Source: Calliopum simillimum | Taxonomy: Eukaryota; Arthropoda; Insecta; Diptera; Lauxaniidae | Assembly (NCBI GenBank): GCA_951812925.1 | Contig: OX638368.1 | Span: forward strand, 80,644,909-80,708,908 | Length of the DNA stretch: 64,000 bases | Direction of reading: 5' to 3' | Part shown: positions 32,285 to 43,560 of the stretch, in pieces | Position numbering within the stretch: the first letter of the stretch is position 1 | Layout of the letters: every line of letters starts with the position of its first letter | Made by a program: the position numbers and the translations under genes | The notes under the pieces: model-generated | Seen by the model: the letters and a program-made list of their open reading frames with translations, nothing else | What the model was told of the DNA's origin: nothing | Database searches by the model: none

Positions 32285-33030
32285 TTTTGTTTTGTTGAGC
32301 TAGCTGACGGAAATTGTTCTACATTATAGTTGACTGACTGCTTTATTTGTGGTTAATATACAATTAAGTACCCCTAAAAAAAATGTCAGCTTTTAGAAAC
32401 CATTTTTTTTTGTTTTGTTGAGCTTGCTGACGGAGATTGTTCTACATTATAGTTGACTGACTGCTTAATTTGTGGTTAATATACAATTAAGTACCCCTAA
32501 AAAAATTTCAGCTTTTAGAAACCATTTTTTTTTTTGTTTTGTTGAGCTTGCTGACGGAGATTGTTCTACATTATAGTTGACTGACTGCTTTATTTGTGGT
32601 TAATATACAATTAAGTACCCCTAAAAAAAATTTCAGCTTTTAGAAACCATTTTTTTTTGTTTTGTTGAGCTTGCTGGCAGAGAGTGTTCTTTATTATAGT
32701 TGACTGACTGCTTTATTTGTGGTTAATATACAATTAAGTACCCCTAAAAAAAATTTCAGCTTTTAGAAACCAATTTTTTTTTAATTTTTTTTTTTTTTTT
32801 GTTGAGCTTTCTGACAAAGATTGTTCTACAATATTGTTGACTGACTGCTTTATTTGTGGTTAATATACAATTAAGTACCCCAAAAAAAATTTTCAGCCCT
32901 TAGAAACCATTTTTTTTTTTGTTTTGTTGAGCTTGCTGACGGAGATTGTTCTACATTATAATTGACTGACTACTTTATTTGTGGTTAATATACAATTAAG
33001 TACCCCTAAAAAAAATTTCAGCTTTTAGAA
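32285..33030. repeat. tandem array, six units of about 122-130 bp
   Basis: Units begin at about 32289, 32412, 32536, 32659, 32791 and 32921. Each reads GTTTTGTTGAGCTTGCTGAC, GTTCTACATTATAGTTGACT, ATATACAATTAAGTACCCC and CAGCTTTTAGAAACCA, with variable T/A runs. Two further units in the left arm (about 30370-30590), one inverted, belong to the same array, broken by the MITE and DINE-1 insertions. Confidence 0.9.
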
Positions 33031-33227
33031 ATAATTTTGACTTGATTCATTTATTGCACATATATTGGGGCGTGCTGACTAGCCCCATTCTAACGTTTAA
33101 CTGACTGACTGACAAAACTGTTATTTGTATGCATTATATAACGTGTATAAGAAGTTTCAGCTTTTAGAAATTGATTGCAGAAAAATCGAAATTTTACATG
33201 TTTGAGGCTATATAGCAGCCGCCTGTT

Positions 33228-33756
33228 CTACAGTTCGCTTGACTGACCGACTGATTTTTGATGTACACAATTACTATAACCAACTGTAAAAAATTCAGCT
33301 TTTAGAAACGCAAAGTTGTTTTTAGGCGCTGGCTCTTGGAATATTAGCTCATCAAAAGTTTTTGGTATAGAGGTAACGCATGTTGCAGTTCGAACATTTT
33401 GTGACAACTTTAAATATACCACAAAGTCTATCAAGGAACTTTTGCCAGTCGATGATAACGATTTATGCAGAATTTCTACAATTTTAAGAAAACTTTCTAG
33501 CTCTTTAAAGTTACCGCAAAGGAATTGCTTTCACAGCTGTTTTTAAATTAAATTCCGACATTTTGGTTTCGATTTCTGAGTTTTCTTCAAATACATCACT
33601 TATATCTCCTAATCCTTCTTCAGAACTCTGGCTGCAAGCCTCTAAACTTTCTTCTAAAGCCTTTTCTACTTGTTTATATAAATCTTCAAAATCCTTTATA
33701 ATTTCTACCCCTTTTTCTACCATTCTTTTAAAGTTTCCATAAAAAAAATTATACAA
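33228..33756 (-). pseudogene. gypsy gag, N-terminal part
   Basis: Two frames join across a break at 33511. The upstream one has an acidic region (ALEESLEACSQSSEEGLGD) and then MSEFNLKTAVKAIPL. The next has LESFLKIVEILHKSLS-type sequence, LIDFVVYLKLSQNVRTATCV and PKTFDELIF. The frame then runs into the foldback arm, and the last residues (from QEPAPKNN) come from the inserted DNA. Confidence 0.65.
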
Positions 33757-33950
33757 TGCAAAAAAAAAAAAAAAAAAAAAAATAAGGATATCTATAAAAA
33801 AAAAAATAAAAAATGAAAATCCTTGTACAAAACTACCTCGTTCCGGACACCAAATCTGCTTGACACCGGCAATGACAAGCTAATGTTAAATCCGCCAGTT
33901 CGAGCTATATTTAAACCAGTGAACTCGCTAGTTCTGAACTAGTCGAAGGC
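33757..33950 (-). repeat. gypsy leader and probable LTR end with primer-binding site
   Basis: On the minus strand TGGTGTCCGGAACGAGG (about 33837-33853) begins with TGG and lies upstream of the gag start, as expected of a primer-binding site. It is followed by the A/T-rich leader. The sequence beyond it (about 33860-33950) is presumably the LTR end, cut short by a partial DINE-1. Confidence 0.5.
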
Positions 33951-33956
33951 GCTGCA

Positions 33957-34228
33957 GGGTTTTTTGGGAAAACTGAGCAGCATAATTCAATGAAATTTGG
34001 TATTCTGCCTTCGTCATCAAAGTTAGCTCGGAGGATTGAGAATGAGCGAAATCGGTCAACGGACACGCCTACCGCCCATACAAAAAATATATTCAAAATG
34101 CAATAAAAAAAGCACTATTTGCAATAATATAAGCAAAATACACATAAATACTAGGGATAGTAAGTACAAGCTCTGAGCAAAAACTAGGCGAATTCGAACA
34201 AGAGAGCGTGGCACCTCCTATGTAAGCA
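33957..34228 (+). mobile_element. DINE-1 fragment, interior only
   Basis: From TTTTGGGAAAACTGAGCAGC through ATCGGTCAACGGACACGCC to GCGTGGCACCTCC it matches the interior of the intact DINE-1 copies. Both termini are missing. Confidence 0.75.
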
Positions 34229-34739
34229 ATGATTTTAACCAATTTTATTAATTTCTAACGAAATCCCAGCCAATTTATAGTATGTCATTACTTTTGCCCT
34301 TATATAGAATTTCACTACTATTGAAATAAACGACGTATTTAGTACATTTTTTGAATTTTTTCCACTAAAATGTCGTAAATAGTCATTAAACGCATAGAAA
34401 ACTCGAAAAAAACGATTTTTTTTTTAATTTTTGGTTCCGACAAACAAGAGTGGAGCCTTGGGTGCAACCAAATTTGTTCACTAAAATGTCTCAAAAAGTC
34501 ATGAAACGCGAAAAACGAAGAAGAGTGGAGATGGGACAGTAGCGCTCTTGAAAAAATTACAGTTTGGAGATAGGATTTTTCTTAATTATCAAATATTTTC
34601 GTATTTTAGTGGTATTTTGACATCACACAGTTTTCCACACGGTAAAGAATCCCACAAAGATGCCATAACTCCAAAAATCTCAAAATCGCAAAATGTGGAG
34701 ATAGGACTATAGCGCTCTAAGGTATCGATATACAATTCT
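34229..34739. other. spacer with repeated GTGGAGATAGGAC motifs
   Basis: No gene. GGAGATRGGA next to TAGCGCTCT recurs at about 34529 and 34699. Frames are short. Confidence 0.4.
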
Positions 34740-35362
34740 TAGTATATGAGTGAAATTTAGTTGGATTATCTCAAAAAGCGCTTTCAGTAAAGAGTTTTGA
34801 AACTTTTGCTTATATGAGAGGTGCCACGCCCTCTTGTCCGATTACACCCAACTTTTGTTGAGAGCTTGCATTTAAAATTCTTAGTGTCTGAGTCGAATTT
34901 GGTTCGATTATCTCAAAAAACGTTTTCAGTATAGCGTTTTGAAACTTTTGCTTATATGGGAGGTGCCACGCCCTCTTGTCCGAATCTGCCCAATTTTTTA
35001 CCAGAGCTTGCGCTTATAATTCGTAGTAATAATGTGTATTTTGGTTACAGTGTCGTGAAAAATACTCCTAAAGTTGCATTTTGAATATGTTTTTTGTATG
35101 GGCGGTAGGCGTGTCCGTTGACCGATGTTGCTAATTTTTAAGCCCAGGAGGCAGAGTACCAAATTTCATTGAATTATCTTGCTCAGTTTTCCCAAAAATT
35201 TTATTCCACACACAGCCAGCCAGACAGACAGACATGGCTATATGGACTCGGGAGGTGACGCTAATCAAGAATATACATATATACTTTTCTATATTTGCCA
35301 CGCCTCCTTCTCTGCGTTATAAACGGAAGGACAAAGTGAATATATACTGGTTGTTGGGTATA
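34740..35362 (-). mobile_element. DINE-1/Helentron element, copy 3 (truncated)
   Basis: Minus orientation. It ends at 35362 with the mirrored start TATACCCAACAAC. It contains two internal units and the CAGCCAGCCAGACAGACAG tract with AAGTATATATGTATATTC. The 3' terminus (ACTAGT) is missing at the left. Confidence 0.78.
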
Positions 35363-35880
35363 AAAATCTCTATCTCAACTCTAAGACGCGTCCCTAGAGC
35401 CTTCTTTTTTCCCATATGAATTTCCCATTTATTACATTATGCAATAGTGCAGTTAAAGCAGATACGGTCAAATCGTACATAAGAAAAAAATTAAAACAAT
35501 AAATTTAAATTTTTATATAAAAACCATCATATCCCGGTGTGCGTTACTTCACCTTGCCTTGTATGGGGGTGTTAAGTGGTAAATTTTTCCAAAGAATGTT
35601 GTTGGTCCTAATGCATTTCACATTTTAAATTGTTTTTAATGAAAGTGACCTTGTAATTTATATGGGACACAAAAGAAACTCCTTGGGGCGCGTTTTAGAA
35701 TTGAGATAGAGGGCTGAAACTTTCGGAGGATATATTTGAATCCGAATCTTTTGAGGGGGCTGTACCTCGAAAATTCTGGAAAAAGTGTTTTAAGTGTTAC
35801 CCTATCGGCACATATGTATGTGAAACGCATCGGGACCAATAACATTCTTTAGGAAAATTGGCCAAACCATCGTTTGTCCA
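35363..35880. repeat. imperfect inverted repeat just upstream of exon 2
   Basis: CTATCTCAACTCTAAGACGC (about 35371) is mirrored by GCGCGTTTTAGAATTGAGAT (about 35689). AAAGAATGTTGTTGGTCC (about 35591) is mirrored by GGACCAATAACATTCTTT (about 35833). This suggests a small foldback remnant ending about 75 bp before the exon 2 acceptor. Confidence 0.6.
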
Positions 35881-35954
35881 TATCATAACAGCCTTAAGAA
35901 GTTAGAAATTTTATCAAGATAACTATTGATTTCTCAATCTTTCCTTACCTACAG

Positions 35955-36355
35955 GCATCCGGACAAATCAAACCATCCAGAAGCAGAAACAAAGTTTGTT
36001 GAAATAAAACAAGCATATGAATTACTCAATGATGTGGATAGGAGACGAATTTACGATCAACATGGGATAACCAATGAAGATTCACATTATTTCAAAAAGC
36101 ACCATGATTATGCTCAGTATGAACGATTTGCTTCAGAACCTTTTTTCGAAGAATTTTTCGAAAAGAGATTTTATTTTGATCAAGATATAAGTATTTATCA
36201 TAAATTAACTGTAACGGCAAAGTATTTCGAGCAAACAATAATTCCGAAAAGTGAAACTGTTCCTCATGTTATATTGCTCTATAGCGATTGGTGTTTCAGA
36301 TGTACTCGACTAGTCGGTGCATTAAAAAAGTTAATTGACAACTTGGAGCCACTGG
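35955..36355 (+). CDS. l(3)80Fg: exon 2 of the DnaJ/thioredoxin-like gene
   Basis: The acceptor TTACCTACAG ends at 35954. The exon opens with HPDKSNHPEAE, then FVEIKQAYELLNDVDRRRIY and DQHGITNED, completing the J domain including the Hsp70-stimulating HPD motif. An acidic/aromatic linker (EPFFEEFFEKRFYFDQDISI) leads to HVILLYSDWCFRCTRLVGAL, which has a CxxC (WCFRC) at the thioredoxin active-site position. The exon ends in phase 1 at CACTGG|GTAAAA. All 401 bp are open in the spliced frame. Confidence 0.9.
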
Positions 36356-36405
36356 GTAAAATCTGAACAGTAAAAATTTGTACTTAATTAATTGAGTCTT
36401 TTTAG

Positions 36406-36552
36406 GAATTCAATTTGCTACAATAAATGCTGCACATGAACAAACTCTTCTACGAAAAATTGGTGTGGACGATGTTCCCAACTTAATTCTTGTACTAAAC
36501 AGACGTAGTTTTATTTATAGAGATTCATCATACTCGGTGCAGAAGATAGTAG
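36406..36552 (+). CDS. l(3)80Fg: exon 3 of the DnaJ/thioredoxin-like gene
   Basis: A 50-bp intron (36356-36405, GTAAAA to CTTTTTAG) separates it from exon 2. The spliced frame reads LGIQFATINAAHEQTLLRKI, GVDDVPNLILVLNRRSFIYR and SSYSVQKIV, typical thioredoxin-fold beta strands with the cis-Pro loop (DVPNLI). It ends in phase 1 at AGTAG|GTAATT (36553). The rest of the protein is not visible in this window, so intron 3 is probably longer than 27 kb. Confidence 0.88.
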
Positions 36553-37687
36553 GTAATTTAATTGGTATTTTGGCTTGCTGTTAAACGCTTACAACCTAGA
36601 TACTTTTCGTCATGTCTTGTTCCCTTGACACTAATAACACATTCAAATAAGTTAAATCGATAGCAGTGTCTCAATTGGAAATGTAAAACATTAGAAACGT
36701 CCATTTTTAGAAAAAATAAAAAATGTATAACCTTTGAGAGCAAAAGAAGCATGTGTCCCGAGACAGACACACAAACGATCTTAATAGCCATAAAAAATCC
36801 CTTGACCGGATTATGATTGATGATTGATGCACAGGGAATCTGACATTGAACTAATATGCGTTGAAGTTATTATTAGCAAATAACACAGTCCCGCATGGGT
36901 TTTTCTCTCTGAATTTTAGAAAGCGATTTCTATTATAGATTTAAGTGTGCAGATTCCGAGAAAAATAGTAAAAAAATTCCAGCACATCACAATTTTCAGT
37001 AATTTAAGTTTTACTTAAGTCTCTTTTTTGTATATATAACACTACCACGAATATACTACTGAACGTATCAAAACCATATTTCCGCCAGATGTGTTTTTGA
37101 TGCTCCAACACATTTATGAGAAATATGGGATCGATTGGACAAGGGAGCGTGGTACCCCTCAAACAAAAAAAAAAAAAAACTCAAAATAATTGAAATTTTA
37201 TTTGAGTCGCTCCTACGCCTGTACCAGCAGATATATTAAAACCATATTAACACCATATATCCGCCCGATATTTCGACAGACTTACCGGTTCGCTCGGTTT
37301 ACAAAGAACGCATATGGGCTAATCCTGCGTTGCGAACGTTACATTCATACGCATATTTTTAAATCTTGAAGGCGCTCTAAACTTAAAATTCTTAATTTAC
37401 CCTTTGAGAGTACTTCCAGAAGGCATTTAAAAATATTTCCTGGGTTGTATCAGTTGCAATATAATCGTGCATAAAGTGCTGTTGGAACGTTACAAAAAAC
37501 TGAAGTCGTTATGGAGATCAATGTACATTTTCAAAGTTTTGAGCGAATTTTGCAGTATAAACAAAAAAAGCAAAATCGAAACTGCTTTTGAAGGAATTAA
37601 AGAGTCCTTAGTTCGTACACAAAATTAACTTTTGCGTGTTGCGCACGTTACGTTGTGAACGTTACAATTTTTATTCTATAATTTACA
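36553..37687 (+). other. l(3)80Fg: start of intron 3, no coding feature seen
   Basis: Repeat-like AT-rich DNA. ACCATATTTCCGCC and ACCATATATCCGCCCG blocks recur at about 37074 and 37252. GAACGTTACA-type motifs recur at 37340-37660. No continuation exon was recognised. Confidence 0.5.
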
Positions 37688-37689
37688 TA

Positions 37690-38913
37690 CAGTGTGACAA
37701 ATATGTCTTCACACAAAACTTTGAAGCACTGTATCTTTTGGAAACATAGTAGCATTAGTATAATTTTCATTGCACAATGTTTTGTAATATTTCTTTTATA
37801 TGGAAAAATGAATTCAAATCGTATAAGACGCGAGAGTAGAAGGTATTCGGCATGGTTGGTATACGCTCTTTAATTGTAAATAAATTCAAAAGTGGTTTAA
37901 GTTGTTGTCAAATTATACCGTTAAGCGGTTTGTCGATAATGGTACAAGATCGTAAAAAAAGTTGGAGAAAAAGGAAGGTCCATACCGCGAAAGCGATCAA
38001 AATAGTTCGTGAAAGAATCCGAAGAAATTGTGACCGTTCAGCACGAAAGATGGCCAAAAATATAGGAATGAACCGAAAATCTTTACGGCTCCTTTTACGT
38101 TGCGACCTCAATATGAAGCCTTTAAAAAAAATAAAATGCATGGTCTTACTAATGTGACCGTGGAAAAGCGATGGCAAAGATCGAAACTGCTCCTTTCTTG
38201 GCACGCTTGCGATGATATAGTTTTTTCCGATGAAAAACTTTTTGTGCTGGAAGCTCCTCAACACACGCAAAACGACAGATTATGACAGTATCATGCAAGG
38301 ACATCCCAAACGATAAGAAGCATGTAACAAGATATCAAAACTCGTCATCTATTATGGTCTGGGGTGCCATATCCAGCAAAGGTAAATTGTCGCTAGTCTT
38401 CATTGACAAAGGTGCAGTATTACCTGGAAGAAGTCTTACAGAAAAATTTGAAGCCTAGTGTTCAGGCCATGTATGGAGCAGACTATTATTGCTTCCAGCA
38501 GAATGGTGCACCTACTCACACTGATAAACTGGTTCAAGACTGGTGTAAGCAAAATTTAGCAGATTTTATACCTCCTAGCTCTCCAGACTGCAATCTTTTG
38601 GATTTCTGCATATGGGGATATATGGTGCAGCGACTCAAGGAATACAGATACAGAAGCTTCAAGGACTTTAAAGCTGCTATTATTGATATATGGGACAAAA
38701 TACCGATAAAAGTAGTGCGTGCTGCATGTAACAATTTTGATTGCAGACTTTGGCGGGTTGTGGCTAACAAAGGTCAGACCATCGAGTAATTGCTTAATAA
38801 ACAAAATATTTTAACTTCATTTACTGTTTATTCAGTTAAATTTCCTTAATTAAAATAACATTTAATACAAAAAACCTACTTTGTTTTTGTGTCAACACAT
38901 ATTTGTCACACTG
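37690..38913 (+). mobile_element. Tc1/mariner-superfamily transposon relic (DD37D-like), 1.2 kb
   Basis: The ends CAGTGTGACAAATATGTC and its mirror ATATTTGTCACACTG are flanked by TA at 37688-37689 and 38914-38915. A degraded transposase fills the interior. Element length and arrangement are normal for the superfamily. Confidence 0.92.
37808..38789 (+). pseudogene. Tc1/mariner transposase, frameshifted
   Basis: Pieces in three frames give an N-terminal DNA-binding part (RRNCDRSARKMAKNIGMNRK), then DIVFSDEKLFVLEAPQHTQN with the first catalytic Asp, then CFQQNGAPTHTDKLVQDW and PSSPDCNLLDFCIWGYM with the last catalytic Asp. The second catalytic Asp is replaced by Asn in QQNGAP. About five residues appear deleted before PPSSPD, which shortens the usual spacing. 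Stops at 38283 and elsewhere make it non-functional. Confidence 0.85.
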
Positions 38914-38915
38914 TA

Positions 38916-40030
38916 GATAGGCTAACGAAAATTGATGCAGCCCCTTTCCAACTATCTAAAACACATAATATTCGCTTGATTTATTTGTGGAAAAGGCTGT
39001 AAAGAAGTGCAGTGCACACAAAAGTAAAATTTTTTCTTGGCACCGCATCTCACGGTAAAAATACGCTGTTGCAGCTCAACCACTGGATCGATTTTTATGA
39101 AATTTGGAATGCAACGTTATTAACGACTTTTTGTTATGTAGCTGCCGGTGCGACGCCCCTAAAGGCGCAATGCATTTCCGCGGCTAAACCGGTGCACCAA
39201 TTTTTAGGAAACCCTTAGAAAGCATATTAAAAACTTTTAGTTATTTAGTGGGCAATAACACTCACCTAATGGCAAAATGTACTGTTACGGTAACTTTATA
39301 ATTTTTCTCTTGGTTGACCTTTTTTCGGATATGTCCATATCTACTTATTTTACATGCATTATGAAACTTGATATCTGGATGAATTTATGCATAGAAACTA
39401 TTGTGATCGTATGGGGAGTACCATAAAAATATATGCAAGAATGGTTTAAATATGTTGAGTGTTTTAGGCGTGATATGGAAGAGTACATAAGAGCAAACGA
39501 TTGAATTAATAAGTTTTCAAATGCTCCACAGACGAACAAGAGTGATTTCCAATGTATTTTTTGATTTTGAACCTAAATCCGTTTACAGAATTGCTCTATC
39601 ACGTCAGAATTTTGAGAAATATTAAAATAAAACACGATTTTTCATTTTTTTTGCGGTTCTGAAAGTTGGAATATCTCAAAACCAAGTACATATTCGTGAT
39701 TAGGAGGTCCCAAACCACCATAATTGGCTTAAAAAATCAAGAGAGGTAAAAAAGTGTCGAATTTGCAGGTCTGTGTAATTAATTAAAATTTTTTGATTTC
39801 TTATCTATAACTGTCTGTAAGTTTGCACTCCCTTTTACTTTTTGAATTTAAGAATTTTATCTTATTTCCTTCATCATCATCATCTATTTTTTTCGTTTGG
39901 AAAATTTCCCTGGAATCCCAGTTTCGAATGAAGTCCTTTGCAGTGTAGTTTATTTCAAAAATTGCAATAAATAAAAAAAAAAACGTACGAAATCTTTTCG
40001 GGTATGAATCTCATTATTCTTTTTGACTAG
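38916..40030. repeat. AT-rich intronic DNA with repeat-family traces
   Basis: 39010-39230 resembles the GGGCGGTGCCACGCCC family at 18.7 kb (shared ATCGATTTTTATGAAATTTG and TGCGACGCCCCTAA-type phrases). The remainder holds no recognised feature. Confidence 0.5.
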
Positions 40031-40064
40031 GCTTTTGTTGTTTTGGTTGTTAAAAGTCCTTTGA

Positions 40065-41340
40065 CCGGCGCACAGTGGCGACATCTGACATTGCAAAATC
40101 ATAACTTCTGAAGCATTTAAGATATTTTAATTCTGTTTTCGGTTATGGATAGAAAATTCTCATAGCTATTTCATTTAGATTGCATTACAGGTTGAAATGC
40201 AATGTTTTGTTGAAGTTCGATTTTCTGTAAATTACATATACATTGTTAGGAAAATCCCGGAATGGCCAAATCTTTTAGAAACTAACCGATAAATCAAAGA
40301 GATATGAAATTCGACCCCCTGTCACCCTCTGGAACAGAAGCCTCCATTTTTTATTGGAGATTCGGATTTTACGTAAAAAGGTACGAACATTTTGTCTCAG
40401 AATTTTTTTCTTATCCAGCCTAGATGGCGCTGTAATCGACAAAAACAAAATTAAAAATACAAACTTCTGTACCTAAAACTTCGTGAAATTAGCTTTTTTA
40501 TCCATAGTGTTGGGACTTCAAGCTTTTTTGAAGCCACTAAAATTACGAAATCCAGAATTAACCCTTTAACTAATATGTTGAGTATACTCGTCAGAGCGAA
40601 ATGAAAATTTTTCGCATTATGTCGAGTATGCTCGTCGTGAAAATAAAAAAAAATCGCATTCGTATTATTATTAAACGAATTAACTGTAATTTTTTTCCCT
40701 GAAAAAGGGCAAATAAAGATCTTTAAAAAAATGTATATTTTAGAATATTCTTGAGTCTGGCAAATTTTTAGTTTTGCAACTTAGATTTCTTGAAATTCAG
40801 TTGGTCTTTTATTGCTTCTGTTTTCATTCCTATAATGCCTTAATTTTATCTTTATGTGATATTTTTTTATCAATGAAATAAATTTTGTTTGTTAACAACG
40901 AATAAAAATATATATTTTCTAAAAAACCAACACGCAACGCAACGCACAGTGGCGACATCTGGCATTTCTCGTTGCAAGTATCATAACTTCTGAACCATTT
41001 GAGATATTTTAATTTTGTTTTCGATTATGGATAGAAAATTCTCGTAGCTATTACAATCTCAAATTTCATTTAGATTGCATTGCAGGGTGAAAAGAAATGT
41101 TTTGTTGAAGTTCCATTTTCTGTAAATTGCATACATATCGTTAGGAAAATTCCGAAGCGGTCAAATATTTCAGAAATTGGACGGTAATTAAAAAAATAAA
41201 AAAACAAGTGTCCAATAATTTTCCGAGATCTATTCATCGATATAAATTTTGACCCCCTCTCACCCCCCCGACGGAGGTGGGGCGGGGGAAAGTTCAAAAT
41301 TTTAAATGGAAACTCCCATTTTTTATTGCAGATTCGGATT
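40065..41340. repeat. direct repeat pair of about 230 bp, 870 bp apart
   Basis: GCACAGTGGCGACATCTG, ATGGATAGAAAATTCTC and TGTTTTGTTGAAGTTC occur in the same order at 40070-40290 and 40938-41170. A shared follow-on (GACCCCCTSTCACCC and TTTTTTATTG-AGATTCGG) lies at about 40313 and 41251. This is two copies of a non-coding repeat, or a diverged tandem duplication. Confidence 0.75.
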
Positions 41341-41560
41341 CTACGTAAAAATTAAAAATTATAAAGTTTTGTACTTAAAACTTCGTGAAATTAGCCGTTT
41401 TATCCATAGGTTTCGCCATAAAAGTGGCTCTTACACAAAGGGTTGCAAGTAAATGCATAGTTTTTGGAGTACAAGCTTAGAGATAAACACCAATTAGTTG
41501 TGTAGTAAGCCGAATCTTACGAAAAGCGCAGTTTTTTTTTTAAACTCAACCTAAAGCTTA

Positions 41561-42354
41561 ACTAGTAAGGGTGTAACCTTTGGCCTGGTCAAACATTAAA
41601 TACCCTACACTGAAGTATTCTTAAAATTTTGATACATGGTGCCACGCCCTCTTGTCCTATTTCACCCAGTTTTTGCTGAGAGCTTGCACTTATAGTTCTT
41701 AGTGTCTGAGTAAAATTTAGTTCGATTATCTCAAAATACGTTTTCAGTATAGCGTTTCGAAGCTTTTGCTTATATGGGAGTTGCCACACCCCGTTGTCCG
41801 ATTTCCCCAAGTTTTTGTTGAAAGCTTGCATTCTTAGTTCTCAGTATCTGAGTAAAATTTAGTTCGATTATCTCAACAAACGCATTCAGTATAGCGTTTT
41901 TAAGCTTTTGCTTATATGGGAGGTGCCACGTTTTCTTGTCCGAATTCGCCCAGTTTTTTTTTAAAGGTTGCGCTTGCAATTAGTAGTATTTATTTATGTG
42001 TATTTTGAATCGTGAAAAATACTCCTATAGTTGTATTTTGAATATATTTTTTGTATGGGCGGTAGGCCTGTCCATTGACCGATTTCGCTCATTTTCAATT
42101 TCACGAGCTTACTTTAACGACGGAGGCAGTGTACCAAATTTCATTGAATTATCTTGCTCAGTTTTCCCAAAAAATGTATTTCCACGCACACCCAGCCAGC
42201 CAGCCTGCCACCCAGCCAGACAGACGGACATGGCTATATCGACTCAGGAGGTGACGCTGATCAAGAATATATGTACTTTTCTATATCTGCCACGCCTCCT
42301 TCTTTGTGTTGCAAACTGAAGGACAAAGTGAATATACCCTGGGTGTAGGGTATA
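41561..42354 (-). mobile_element. DINE-1/Helentron element, copy 4
   Basis: Complete in minus orientation: ACTAGTAAGGGTGT at the left is the mirrored 3' end, and GGGTGTAGGGTATA at the right is the mirrored start. It has about two and a half internal GGGCGTGGC units and the CAGCCAGCCAGC tract. Confidence 0.88.
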
Positions 42355-43150
42355 AAAACTACGCTGAAAGCAATATCTTAAAAAAAAAAATCATAAAAAA
42401 AAAATCTATTGAAAAAGCTTGTTTTAATGTTACCCAGTTTTATTAGACAAGACCAATAATGCTTAAAGTGAAAGAAAAAATCATTTTCCCTTAACTGTTT
42501 GCCAAAGTAAATATGAAGAATTTTTCTAAAAAATTAAATTTTTTCGCTAACTTCAAAATTTACTCAAGGTGCCGTAAAAACCAAACCGCTAGCCCGAATG
42601 GGTCAAATCCTTTAGCTCCTAGCATTTTTCTATGCGATGGCAATATCAGATTTGTAAAAGAGACCCACTCGAAATTGATTTTTGTATCGGTTTTTCGTAA
42701 AATGACGTTATGAGTCATAGGTTTCCTGATGAAAATCGTTATAACTCATAAAACCGCAAATTCCTGCAGTTACAATTTTTATATTGTATTCAGAATTGTT
42801 GGGCCTATTTAGTTTTAGAAGTCCGAAATCTGCCTTTTTGAAAGACCATTCGAAGTTGAAAAAAGGGTAAAAATAGTATATCAGAAAAATACAATCACCT
42901 CCGATACTAAGAAAAAAAGTGATTTATTTTTAGTGATAGTTGGTATAAAGACCGTTTATGACATATATTTTTTTTTTATGTAAGTATTTATTTGCAATCT
43001 ATCTTACGATAATAAGCAAATTAATTAGAAGGTAAATCTATTAACAGCAATTGTCGCACTCCAGTGAATACGACATTAAAAATTTATAAGAAATTTTGAT
43101 TACATATATAATAAAGTTTAATTTATAGCAAATTCAAAATCTAAATGGTA
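42355..43150. other. no recognisable feature
   Basis: AT-rich intronic DNA without convincing coding frames or terminal repeats. Confidence 0.5.
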
Positions 43151-43560
43151 AATCCAAAATATGATATCGCTTTAGTCTTTTGATTTCAAATGTTTCATCC
43201 AATAAGCAAATAGCTAAGGGGTTAGTGTGGTGGTTAAGTCGTTCCAGATATCTGTCGCCGAGTTTTTTAATTTCTTCTTTGATGGTTGGGAAACGGAGAT
43301 CCTTGTGTATATCTTCGCTAGTTATAAACCATGGAGCTTGAGAAATCAGTCGCTGAGTTATTGATTGATAGCGCTGTAAAATTTCTATATTCGAATTTCA
43401 TGCTGTACCCCTAAGTTGAATAGCGTAAGTCCAAATAGGTTTTAATATTGTTTTGTAAATAAGAACTTTATTTTCTAAACTAAGTGCAGATTTCAGACCA
43501 ATCAACCAATACATTTTCTTATTCTTTATCTTTAGATGCTCTCTTTTTGCTTTAATATGT
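43150..43560 (-). pseudogene. Jockey-type LINE, reverse-transcriptase C-terminal tail
   Basis: The minus strand reads KKMYWLIGLKSALSLENKVL, IYKTILKPIWTYAIQL, then after a frameshift near 43398 SQAPWFITSEDIHKDLRFPT and YLERLNHHTNPLAICLLDE. This is the end of a Jockey-clade ORF2. Only the 3' portion is present, the usual 5' truncation of a LINE. It joins in frame, by chance, to the older transposon protein at about 43560. Confidence 0.85.

Larger units (their letters stand above)
28944..33336. mobile_element. composite foldback element, 4.4 kb, with nested insertions
   Basis: The ends AGAGCCAGCGCCTAAAAAC and its mirror at 33318-33336 are inverted copies. The arms continue inward through TTTCTAAAAGCTGAA, CAGTTGGTTATAGTAATTG and GGGGCTAGTCAGCACGCCCC to a run of units of about 122 bp. 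Removing DINE-1 copy 1 (28991-30097), the MITE (30588-31441) and DINE-1 copy 2 (31481-32278) leaves a simple palindrome with a tandem-repeat core. It sits inside a gypsy gag. No clear target duplication was seen. Confidence 0.85.
28190..33950 (-). mobile_element. Ty3/gypsy element remnant, gag split by a foldback insertion
   Basis: Reading the minus strand: a probable LTR end and primer-binding site near 33860, a gag start at about 33560 (MSEFNLKTAVKAIPL), then gag up to FDELIF at about 33345, then foreign DNA (28944-33336), then gag again from about 28940 down to 28200. Pol is absent. The halves rejoin to a typical gypsy gag order, so the foldback inserted into this element. Confidence 0.75.
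12233..35954 (+). other. l(3)80Fg: intron 1 of the DnaJ gene, 23.7 kb, phase 2
   Basis: The donor GTAAGT at 12233 and the acceptor TTACCTACAG ending at 35954 join KEW to HPD in frame. The interval consists almost entirely of transposable elements and repeats listed separately, including one apparently recent gypsy insertion in antisense orientation. Confidence 0.85.

Noticed and set aside
29100..35230. CRISPR-like array from regularly spaced repeats
   Set aside because: The repeats are DINE-1 internal units and foldback array units without unique spacers, in an animal genome.
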